A DNA stretch of 64,000 bases, taken from Linnemannia schmuckeri (lineage: Eukaryota; Mortierellomycota; Mortierellomycetes; Mortierellales; Mortierellaceae). The stretch's first letter is position 1, and each line of letters begins with the position of its first letter. Both the position numbers and the translations under genes were made by a program. Shown here piece by piece: positions 24,164 to 33,698 of this stretch. Under the pieces are notes generated by a model, which saw only the letters and a program-made list of their open reading frames with translations, was not told where the DNA came from and ran no database searches. The DNA lies in the NCBI GenBank assembly GCA_029449235.1, contig JANATG010000022.1:434001-498000 (forward strand), read 5' to 3'.

Positions 24164-26911
24164 ATGTCACGAAGTGTGCCGTTCGAAGACCCTCTCCTGC
24201 ATCCGCCATCACCGCCCGTCGGGCCCGAAACGACTTCAGCAGGAGCAAAGAAGCAACCAGAGCCAGTTAAATCGCCCCTCGCAGGACAGGTCGACGATGG
24301 ACCCATCCCCTTCTTCTCATCTGCCGACACCCCATCCACCTTCACACCACCACCCTTCAAACCACAGACAAGCCGAGCAGCTGCGACTCCATCGCCTCAA
24401 CCTCCAGCAGCAGTCGATACCGTCACTAGCCCTACTGCATTAGGGCCTAAATCCACCCCCGCTCAGCCAGACTTTGTTGACCCACTAAGTGCAGCATCGA
24501 GTAATGACGACCTTACCAACAACAACACAAGCACAGGCTCACTGAACAAGGGAGGAAGTAACAACCCGAAACGAAACTCGGCCAGACTCACCTCGCCCAG
24601 CATTGGAATTCCAGCCACCAACAACAGTATGCCGACAGAGTTCCCGACTCACTTGGCGTCACCACCACTCCCACAGCGCCCACCAACAGTTGGGAGCACT
24701 ACTTTTTCGGCGTTCCAGGCATTTTCTACCGCCCTCAATCCGTCTATAACTGCAGGGACGCCTGTCTCGGCGACCGGTTCGGGATCTGGTACCCCGACGC
24801 TAGGAGGAACCTCTGATCTGATCTTGGACAGACACAGTGCTGAGCACTCGCAACAGCAGCACCACCAGCACCAAAGCCAGCCTTCATTTGGACTTGGACT
24901 GGACCATCCTCAAACACCAACACCATCAGCTCACGAGGCTCCTCTGCCTCCTCCTCCTCCAGCAGAGCCATGGCCGAAACGACACTCAATTGGCGTATCG
25001 ACTAACCCTTCGGGTATCAGTTTCCAGGATCAGGGAGATATGGTGCGGCAAGAGTTGCGGAGTCCAGGACACGAAACTGCCGCGTTGAACACTCCCAGGA
25101 GTCCACCTTATGAAGGTTCACAGGCAGGCAACCGTCCATTACACATCAGACCACCTGGTGACCAACCACGAGATCATTCTTCTGCAAGGTAAGCGAAGTT
25201 GTTTGTAAGTTTTACGAGCCATTATTTACGAATGATTACTGATATGCTATTTCTCATGTCTCATGTCTTTAGTTTCCGGTCTCCTGGATTCGCTATTCCT
25301 CAGAGCCCTATGAGGAAAGAAGGATTCCCCGTCCTTAACGCCCACAACATGTTTCACGAGATCACCATGGTAAAGATCTTTATGGTAGCTGGACTTACTC
25401 ACGCCAATCACGCGTACTAATCCAGACACGCAATTTATCAATCGTTATTTTGCTTTATACGACAATAGACAGATGCGATGAACGACTTGATGATCAAGCA
25501 TATCCCTGCCGATCAGCGAGTCCTGCGGGACTGGAATGGCCTGACAGAGGCGGAACAGCGACAGGCGTCGAGGTCAGAAATTCTGCACGAACTGACTATT
25601 AACAATTCGTGGCGCGCCATGACAAGATATACTCGATCCCAAATCCTTATGACTCCATCCGACCATATCTTGGAGTTGATCAACGTAAGCAACGTGGATG
25701 CATGGACACAATCTGTGTACAGTACTATTTCTCTCTTACTGATGGACGTATCTACATTATTTGTCATTTTCTATAGCTGTGGTACGCAAGATTGTTGGCG
25801 TTGGTGAAGCTAGGTCAGTACGAGATGGCCCAAGCCGAGTTGGATCAATTGGGCGATCTGCATGGGCCTCAGTTTCGATACGAGAACTATGCACCAGACT
25901 CTTTTGCTGTCCAGGGCGTTCAGTCAATAGAGCAACCTAACAATACTATTAGAAGAGGATGCATGGTTCCCTTTGAGATGTTTGTCCTCAGGGCTCGTCT
26001 TCAAGGTTACCTCGGTGACACCTACGAGGCCATCGACCAGCTCTATGAACTCATCATGCGCTCCAAAAAGGTTCGTTTCTATCGTCTGTTCTACCCACAA
26101 CCAACATTATCGGTGAAAACTCCAGACCCTGTTAACTTACTTGTCACTCTGACCTTTTGATCTGATAGTTTGAGGCTATTTGCCAGGTCGCTGGTGACTC
26201 GGTGGGCATCAAGCAGTGGCAAGATATTGCTGGCCAGTTACACCTGATGGTGCTCAACTACCTGGTCGAGCTCAAAGATTACCCAGCAGCCACCAAGCAC
26301 GCTCGAGATCTATCAAGAAAATACCCTAGAGACATCAACTTTCAGTCGGGTCTTGGTCGACTCTACCTGCAGCTGGGTGACTTAGTCCGAGCTGAAGAGG
26401 TGTTTAAGGAGGTCGAAACGATGGTCAAGAATCATCGATCTGAGGCTGAGCAGGTACACTTCCGTCTCCAATTGACCATGAACCGGGCCCTCCTTGCCGT
26501 TACGCAGGGTCAATGGCTGGCTGCGAAGGCTGCCTTTGAAGAAGTCCTTGCCCAGGAACCAGAGAACCTTGCCGTAAGTGCTCTCCCTTTGCCGTTATCA
26601 ATTGATCAATTTACGTGGATACTGATAATTTGTCCTTAATCTGTTTCCATTTCTATCACTTACCACAGGCCACAAATAATCTGGCAGTGTGCGAGTTATA
26701 TGCCGGCCAATTGAATGAAGCAATCCCTCGAGTCGAGAAGTTGATGTTTGCCTACCCGACCTCTGCAGGCACAAGCGAGCCCCTGGTTTTCAACATGGCG
26801 ACTCTGTATGAGCTCCGAACAGAGGGGTCGTTTAGGAAGAAGCAGCAGGTGATGATGGAGGTCTCCAAGTGGGCCGGTGATCAGTTCAACGTCGCTATGT
26901 TCAAAATTTAA
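24164..26911 (+). CDS. TRAPPC12-like TPR protein
   Basis: A 759-aa protein from exons 24164-25188, 25273-25369, 25469-25684, 25777-26070, 26169-26573 and 26669-26911. The first 360 residues are Pro/Ser/Thr-rich and probably disordered, with early PIPFFSSADTPSTF. The C-terminal half is a TPR-like helical array: LWYARLLALVKLGQYEMAQA, FQSGLGRLYLQLGDLVRAEE, NRALLAVTQGQWLAAKAAFE, NNLAVCELYAGQLNEAIPRV. The end block FNMATLYELRTEGSFRKKQQ then KWAGDQFNVAMFKI matches the C-terminus of TRAPPC12 (TTC15), a subunit of metazoan TRAPPIII-type complexes. AATAAA lies at 26919. The TRAPPC12 assignment rests on that C-terminal block and the TPR layout. Confidence 0.85.
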
Positions 26912-28326
26912 ACCAAGGAATAAAAATTATCAACATCCTTCACCGTCTGCCTTCTCTTTCTCTCTCTCTCTCAACACGGGTCGCCTCAATGTCACCTTGG
27001 AAAAATAACAAACGCGATTGCTTTACCAAAGGTAGATTCTTGGCGCATGGATGGCCAAAACAAGGTAATCAGAAGTAAGAGTAGAAGACGTCTTCGAATA
27101 AGGTAGTATGGGAAAGGAAGTTTTTGGGCAAAGGTCGTAGCAAGTCTGCGAGTTAGTGTGTGCGTGTGGTAGGTGTGCGTGCTGGTTGCATTTGTGTGTG
27201 TAGAAGCATAGCGGTGTCAGGGAGTTTTTTTTATGTTGGCGAAATTGAGTTGGCTCCAATTGGGTACTCCCAAAATGAAAAGCAGTCTTCTCGTTTAATT
27301 CTTAAGATTAACTTGCGAAAGGAGAAACTTGATACCTCCCATGGTTTGTCATACCGGAGCTGAATTTAATTTAGGATACTATAAAAATCAAGTGAGAATT
27401 GGAGCCATATTGGTTCCTTATCAAGAAAGTCCCAGCGTCAATGTCTGAAGTGAATCCATACGCCCACAAAGCGTCGTCAGTGGGTTCAGCTCTCTACTTC
27501 CTGCTGGCAGAGTCATGACAAATCCCTCTTCCACACCAAGTCGGTAAAAAAAATACTTACGAGGTACTATATGGGGGCGAAACCTATCAAATTCAAATTC
27601 AAAAAAAAAAAAAAAATTACTGTGACGCGTCTCAAAAGTGAATCCATACGCCCACAAGGCGTCTCCCGTGAGTTCAGCTATCTACTTCCTCAAACACCAA
27701 GCCAGTCAAACATGATGGCACGATGCTATATGTGCCGACAATCCATCTACAGTACATCGAAACTAACGTGCTATGGAGTCGATTCAGGGGATGAAGGGTG
27801 TGTAGGAAAATGCATTTTGGATGACGATTTTCTGCAGGTTTTAGATTACATTTTTATGAGCTTGAGATTGCCTGTATTATACTATTTCTAACACGAAAAA
27901 AAAGAAGAGGAAAATTAGAAGGGACGTCAAAAAACAATGCAGAAAAAACTTTCACAATTGGAAAACTACCACTAGTTTTTGGGTCGTCTTTCCAATAAGA
28001 GAACTTCAACTGAGAGGGTAGCTTTTTTTCAAAGCTGCAAGGCAGGAAAAAAGGAAAGAAGCAAAAACTGACCTCGCCTTCATTTTCCCCCCTGTGCTTC
28101 ATTTTTTTTTTTTTTTTTTCCTGCTGTTAAAAATGTTAAACCTTCTTTAATCTAAACAGCGGCGACCACTCATTTTTCTAATTTTTTTTTTTCGAATGAT
28201 ATCAGCAAATGAATATGGCAGGGGAATCAGTTAAAATGGTTGAAGGATACGCCCAGAAAAACGCGGCTGGTAAAATGTCTTTTTCATTTTCGTTTTTCAG
28301 TGTATTGAAACCCGCCCATATGAGCC
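26912..28326. other. Gene-free region with A/T tracts and a diverged direct repeat
   Basis: No gene is supported. It contains two diverged copies of a segment of about 80-105 bp (27442-27546 and 27626-27710) and long A or T runs near 27600 and 28105. It marks the left border of the accessory island. Confidence 0.6.
27442..27710. repeat. Diverged tandem repeat pair
   Basis: Both copies share GTGAATCCATACGCCCACAA, GTTCAGCT and TCTACTTCCT. The second copy lacks a block that includes GAGTCATGACAAATCC. The copies are about 185 bp apart, with an A run between them. Confidence 0.75.
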
Positions 28327-28570
28327 TTTTTTTTCGTACACAATTTTATTTCTCTGACAAACAGTACAAAGGAGGCATTTGGAAGTAAAGGGGACTACAG
28401 ACCAAACTCTTCAGTACACCATCCGCCAGTCACAGTCCGACCCGGAGCCTGGCTCTGCGCAACAATTGTCGCTGCTCTTCACAGCAAAAACGGAAGACAA
28501 AATAAAACTAGATAGGAATAAAGGGATTCTTCCCATCCTCTCCATCAATGACAATTTCCTCCTTCCCAAC
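28327..28570 (-). mobile_element. Retroposed 3' end with AATAAA and poly(A), copy B
   Basis: Homologous to the segment at 7042-7285 in the same orientation relative to a downstream tRNA. The minus strand ends AATAAAATTGTGTACG plus an A run. Its distal edge is about 160 bp from tRNA-Ala. Confidence 0.6.
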
Positions 28571-28733
28571 AGCCGCGCGTGGATCCATGATTTTTTTTTT
28601 TTTTTTCAGTCAAAATTTGCATGTACCTGAATTTTGGTGGCAAATTTGTAAATGTAGTACAAAGCGGGCAGCGAAAAACGAAAACCATCAAAGTTGTCCA
28701 ATTAGGGATCCATCTTGGCTCCTTGGTTCGGTC

Positions 28734-28806
28734 GGGGATCTAGCTCAAATGGTAGAGCGCTCGCTTAGCATGCGAGAGGCACTGGGATCGATGCCCAGGT
28801 TCTCCA
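28734..28806 (+). tRNA. tRNA-Ala (AGC), copy 1
   Basis: A 73-base cloverleaf: acceptor GGGGATC/GTTCTCC with one T-T mismatch at pair 6-67, D-arm GCTC/GAGC, anticodon stem CTCGC/GCGAG with loop TTAGCAT (anticodon AGC), T-arm CTGGG-ATCGATG-CCCAG. It is identical to the copy at 33104-33176. Confidence 0.93.
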
Positions 28807-28887
28807 ATAACGACTTTCTTTTGCCGCCATCTGGTTCCTCAGGGCACCCTTTTGCCTTCAAGTCCATGCCCATGCACTTAAGGACCG

Positions 28888-29434
28888 GGAATATCCTGTT
28901 TGTTGCCCATCCTTTTTGGCTCCTTAAATGTTGCCCATAGTAAAGTCTATTCGCTGCTCACAATTTTGCTCTAATCCGGTGCCCACCCCAAAATCTTAAA
29001 CGTTGCCCATGACTCTATCGCTATATGTTGCCCTATCTCTCTTCCCCCATTTGCGCTGCGGCATCATCTATCTGTAGAGAATTGAGCTTTTGCTACTTGT
29101 CCTATGCATGTGCATCAGGAACCTCATAGGTATACGGCTGATACATGGGGCAACCATGTCAGGAATGATACAGATGGGAGAAAGAGAACGAGAAAGGGAG
29201 CAAAGAAAATACGCGACTCATGAGGATGCAGCTCAACACATGGGGCAGCTATGTCAAGGGCGACAAATAATTTTGCGGGGTGGGCAACAGATTGGCGCTT
29301 TTTTGGCAACGTTTAAGAGTATTCAGTCTCTGATGGCAACTGGGGGGAGGGGGAGGGGGAGGGGCAACGAACAGACTTTACTATGGGCAACATATAAGGA
29401 GCCAAAAAAGGGTGGGCAACAAATAGATATGTCC
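28888..29434. mobile_element. Non-autonomous inverted-repeat element 1 (MITE-like)
   Basis: About 547 bp flanked by inverted arms of about 60 bp. The left arm reads GGAATATCCTGTTTGTTGCC and continues CCTTTTTGGCTCCTTAAATG. The right arm read in reverse is GGACATATCTATTTGTTGCC then TTTTTTGGCTCCTTATATG. Both arms carry subterminal GTTGCCC repeats. No clear target duplication remains. No coding capacity is seen. Confidence 0.75.
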
Positions 29435-29639
29435 GTGGTTGTGTATTTATTTTTATTAAGACGGTTTTGTTTGAAAAGGGGAGGGAGAGGTACGTGTGTA
29501 AACAATGAAGGAGGAAGGGGTGATTGAGCGATGGGGTGGAGGACCGACAACTGGTATCAAGCTTGTCTCATTAATATTTTTTTGTATTGTGGTGTGTTCA
29601 GATGTATTGTGGTGTGTTTAGAAAGTTCATAACCAACAA

Positions 29640-30045
29640 GTGCAGGTCCAAGCCAACAACAATGACACACATCACCGAGAAGCTGCATGGCACCAGTTGG
29701 ATGGCAGGAAAATGTCGGTTAATAAAGCTTGGATATCTCAGGACTGCCTATTTGCTCTTCTCCAACGACTAGGAGCCGAAGTACTGTACAGATCGACAGG
29801 ATGGAACAAAGGCATATCAACGCAAAAGGTCAGTGGCTGGAAGGTCTACATGAATAAAATGTCCAATTCTTATCTTCTCAACGACCTCAGGCAACTGCGT
29901 CATGTTGAGCTGGGGATCTCAAGGCACGAGGAGTCATGGGTTACGAGGAAGATCAAGTTTGGATCACGAAGCGCTGGCCCCTGCTGGATGATGGCTACCT
30001 TCACGACTGCTGGATTGAGCTTGTGCGCCCTCAGGAGGAGTAGCT
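29640..30045 (+). other. Unidentified open frame fragment
   Basis: An open stretch with no ATG at its start whose first part looks protein-like (AWHQLDGRKMSVNKAWISQD, LNDLRQLRHVELGISRH). Near 29930 the sense-looking frame appears to shift to WITKRWPLLDDGYLHDCWIE. I recognise no family. It is possibly a decayed gene fragment in the mobile-rich island. Confidence 0.3.
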
Positions 30046-30853
30046 TTATCTTTTGTCCCGGGCATTTGAAAAAAAAGGCATTTTTTCTTTGGTTGTTGTT
30101 GAAATTTGTCTACTCCTTCTCCCTCCTCTTCCTCCTCCTCCTCCTCCTCCTCTTCCTCCTTATTACGCTTCTTAATCTCTCCAAGGTAAATGTGCTGTTG
30201 CTTTTCTATCTTATCGCACATCGTACATTACAGAGAGGAGTGTAGGTGGCGCATTCATGGGGGTTTGGATCTTGCTTTTTTCTTACTAGATGGCCAGAGA
30301 TGTAATTGTTTTGTTCTCCGCTTCTCTTCGTCCCTTCTTCCCTTCTTTCTCTCCCAACAGCAAACCAACATCAAGCTCTCAAGGATTCTTTCATGCACCT
30401 CTCTCTCTTTGTTCTTCCTACACTGGCGAATCTCTACGCTCATCTTACACGCCACCCTCCAGGATCCCACCCTCTTTTCAGTAGTAACCCATGAGTACAA
30501 GCTGATGTCTAAAACAGAATGAAAAAATTCTAGACACTATTTTGTTCTCACTTTTTTGTCGCGTTTTTTTTCTACAGCACGTCGACCAAAAATGAAAGAG
30601 ATGAAAAGATGGCCGATTTATATATATATACTGGGACCGACTTGTTCTCCGGATGCAAAAGAGAGATGCCGCTGGATAAAGGAAGGGATCCGCCTCACAA
30701 CCCCTGCTCTGCCCAATCTTGTCTTTCGTAGTGTTTTCGCAGGCGGATGGGAAACTGGGAGACAAACAATATCTTAATCTCCCAAGCCATCATTTCCTCA
30801 CGAGTTTTATTGCTCGGGCGCGTAGGAAGCAACATTGATTGGAGTACCCACGG

Positions 30854-31345
30854 TTAGTAATAGTTATAACCGTGGTGGTAGCTGCGGCCGTCGTTATGAT
30901 TTGACGACGACTGCTCGGTCTGTTGCTGTTGCTGCTGTTGTTACCCCTGCCTCAGTTAACGCGTTGTCTCAGATTGCAGCGTATCATTGAGCCAGTCCTA
31001 TGCGCTCTCGAGGTTGAACATATACATCGGACGAGGCCGAAAGGGCAACGACTGGTGAGGATCCTTGTTATATTACTGGTGCTTGTCTAATGCTTCGGCC
31101 TGATTGTCATACTGATCCTGTGGAAAAGATGAGAGCGAGCGAGACGAGCTAGCGAGGGGTGATTGCTGGTCGTACAGAGGAAGTTAATGGAGTTGTAGCT
31201 GTGAAGAGGAGGAGTCGCTGGACTCGGGAGAGTCTTCAAGGATAATGATGGTCTGCTCCTGGGTGTGCTGGATCTGAAGTTGGTGAAGATACTGTTGCAC
31301 CTGCCGGCGCTGCTGCCGCCGTTATTGTTGTTAAGTGCTCACAGT
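30854..31345 (-). pseudogene. Decayed Gln-rich gene, seven internal TAA/TAG codons
   Basis: On the minus strand a single frame of about 160 codons reads as a plausible low-complexity protein (QVQQYLHQLQIQHTQEQ, ILEDSPESSDSSSSQLQLH, FRPRPMYMFNLESA, then a Gln run and HHGYNYY). It is interrupted by seven in-frame stops: six TAA, one TAG, no TGA. The frame shows no indel. It ends with TAA at 30856-30854, and AATAAA follows at 30811-30806. The stops fall in or beside Gln-rich stretches, consistent with CAA/CAG to TAA/TAG changes. The function is unknown. Confidence 0.6.
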
Positions 31346-31689
31346 GGTCCTATACGTTTCGACTCACTCGTCGTTTTGAGGCTACGACCTCAAGTAGCGC
31401 GCAAGGGATGAAGGAATGAGAGGAAAAACAGATCAAAATATGTTCTGGAAAGCAAACGCAAGAAAAAAATGAAGTGGGTCAAGCCCTTCAACCGTAATCC
31501 GAGACACTTAAAACCGATGAGTGATGAGTTACGATGCATCATGCATCCACTCCACTTTTTTTTTGCGTCTCAATCTCCATGACGGACAAGAGCCGAATAG
31601 GATACAGTGACCACAAAAAAAAAAAGCAAACATTTTCCCTCCCTTCCTTCCGGCACGTCAGACAGCAGGATGTCTACGTTCAAAATTCA

Positions 31690-31698
31690 GTTTCGTTG
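31690..31698 (+). repeat. Left copy of 9-bp target-site duplication
   Basis: GTTTCGTTG directly abuts the left inverted repeat; the right copy is GTTTCATTG at 32509-32517 (one mismatch). Confidence 0.7.
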
Positions 31699-32508
31699 GG
31701 ATATATCTAAACGTTGCCCACCTATTTTTGTCACCTTATACGTTTCCCCATAGTATTTTCCTTTCGTTGCCCTCGATTTAAAGTTTATACGTTGCCAAGA
31801 GTTGATATAAACGTTGCCCTCTACTTGCCGTTGCCCGCCCCTCCCTTGCCCAGCCAGCCCCGGACCGCGACAACTCTGTCAACGGGGTCTGCATAGCACT
31901 TTGCGTGACACATGATCGGATGCATGGTCTTATATAGATCATAGCAGAAGTTAGGAAGCATATGAAACAAATGGTGTATTGTAATGGAGAAGCGGGGGAG
32001 GTGAGAAAAAGGAGTATGATCGCGTGCGCTGATATTTCATGGCTAGTACTCGATGTTGAATTCCGAGTCGTGAACTTTGAACTTCTTACTGGCTCTCTCG
32101 CTGGCAATCTCTGCTTGGGACTTCAGCCGTTTGCTGCGAGGCCGACTTTTTGGCGTTACCACGCTGGGATCCTCGACATATTCAACACCAGCTCTGATTG
32201 CTTGGAACTTTCTCTTTGCCTCTTCAATGCATTGAGAGAGGGTATTGCTGTCGGCTTCGGAGAATGAGGTCTGCTGTCTCATAAACTGGGAAATGTCCTT
32301 AGCCACCTCGCATCGCCGGCGGTTGTCCACGGTCTCCTCCAGTTCGGCAATGTTTAATTTTTAATAATGGGTAAGGTTTAGTGAAAACTATGGCAATGGT
32401 TAAATAAGATTGAAAATGCGATGGCAACGTTTAGAGGCAAAAGGAGGAAAATGCTATGGGGCAATGTACAAGGTGACAATAATAGGTGGGCAACGTTTAG
32501 ATATATCC
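31699..32508. mobile_element. Mutator-like element 2 with long inverted repeats and 9-bp TSD
   Basis: An 810-bp element. The left end reads GGATATATCTAAACGTTGCC, continuing TATTTTTGTCACCTTATACG. The right end read in reverse is GGATATATCTAAACGTTGCC, continuing TATTATTGTCACCTTGTACA. Several GTTGCC motifs repeat inward. It is bounded by 9-bp direct repeats (GTTTCGTTG / GTTTCATTG). Long inverted repeats with 9-bp duplications are the established signature of Mutator-like elements. It encloses a short decayed coding stretch. Confidence 0.85.
32043..32354 (-). pseudogene. C-terminal coding remnant inside element 2
   Basis: An open frame of about 103 codons without an ATG reads IAELEETVDNRRRCEVAKD, ADSNTLSQCIEEAKRKFQ and TPKSRPRSKRLKSQAE, and ends FNIEY and stop at 32043. 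The basic and helical composition is what one expects at the tail of a transposase. With its position between Mutator-type inverted repeats, I infer the 3' remnant of the autonomous element's transposase. It shows no clear similarity to the tail of the SWIM transposase at 50-53 kb. Confidence 0.45.
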
Positions 32509-32517
32509 GTTTCATTG
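32509..32517 (+). repeat. Right copy of 9-bp target-site duplication
   Basis: GTTTCATTG directly follows the right inverted repeat of element 2. Confidence 0.7.
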
Positions 32518-32919
32518 TTACACACAATTGCCACTAATTATTGAGTTAGCATAACGCATTGATTTCATCCAATGTTACAGCTCAACCCGCCGCCAATTTT
32601 TTTTTGTTCCTTGCTCTCCTTTATAAAAGAACGGCCAGTACTTGGGGGGGGGGTTTCCAATGAAGTCTCTGCCCCTCGTTGAAGTTATCATTTTTTTTCT
32701 CTCATTTAGTTTGTTGTCCTATCATCCTCCTTTTGAGTCTGAAAGGGGGGGAGGGTGTTTTCTTTTCTCAAACCAAAAGCGACCATTCAATGCTTAATAC
32801 TCACATCCACACAACGTCGCATTCACACTCCACGGCTAGAGTCTTATAGAGTAAAACTCGCATAAGGAGCCAAAGTGCACGCGTACTTAATCAATATTTT
32901 TCTTACCTCTCTCTTTTTT

Positions 32920-32974
32920 TTTTTTTTTTCTTTTTTTTCTTTTTTTTTTTTCGTACGCAATTTTATTTCTCCAA
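32920..32974 (-). mobile_element. Retroposed poly(A) 3' end, copy C (severely 5'-truncated)
   Basis: A T-rich tract then CGTACGCAATTTTATTTCTC. On the minus strand this is AATAAAATTGCGTACG plus a long A-rich tail. It matches only the last 22 bp or so of the segments at 7051 and 28335. It lies about 130 bp upstream of tRNA-Ala copy 2. Confidence 0.55.
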
Positions 32975-33103
32975 ATTTTCCACATCGCGTTCAATCATAA
33001 ACCAGGGGTCTGGGTACAAATATGCGCCAGAATCCTAGTTGCTTATTCGATCGGCGAAATTCGCGGACCCAATCGTGAAAAGCCCTTTGGTTCTTGCACT
33101 TAC

Positions 33104-33176
33104 GGGGATCTAGCTCAAATGGTAGAGCGCTCGCTTAGCATGCGAGAGGCACTGGGATCGATGCCCAGGTTCTCCA
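33104..33176 (+). tRNA. tRNA-Ala (AGC), copy 2
   Basis: Base-for-base identical to the tRNA-Ala at 28734-28806, including the T-T mismatch at pair 6-67; the anticodon is AGC. Confidence 0.93.
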
Positions 33177-33698
33177 ACACACTCCTTTTTTGTGCCCCGG
33201 ATCTGGTTCCCGGGGGTCTGGGGATAGTGCAGGAGCAGAGGCAGAGACGGAGTCGGGAATTGTGAGTCAACATTTTTTTTTGAAAGCTGGATTCTTGCAT
33301 TTAGGGGGGCGCGAAAAGTTCAAAGATACAGTCAGAGAAGTGAAGGAGAGGCGTGAAACATCAAAAGACTTTTTTGGGCAACAAAACGGATTCTTGGCAC
33401 GGTTTTTGTTTTTGTTCGTAATTCCGGGTAATGGATAAAAGCTGGCCGTTGCTGATACTCTCTCCAAAGTAGCCTGGTCAGTCAAGTCTCAGTCGTGAGT
33501 GAGGTCAAAATTAGGTGTAATGTTTTATTAATGCTGCAATGATGGCTATGGTGGTAATGAGGATGTGAAAACAAGATAGGAAAAGGAACCAAAAGAAAGT
33601 AGAATTATGTACAGCAGCCGTCCATTGTCCCATTTCTAAGTATTAGTTAAGAGGTTAGAAAAAAGCAATTTGGAAGGCGAGGATAAGCTAGGGACATC
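33177..33698. other. Gene-free spacer
   Basis: No gene is supported. It lies between tRNA-Ala and the 3' end of the SCS7-like gene and is the right border of the accessory island. Confidence 0.5.
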
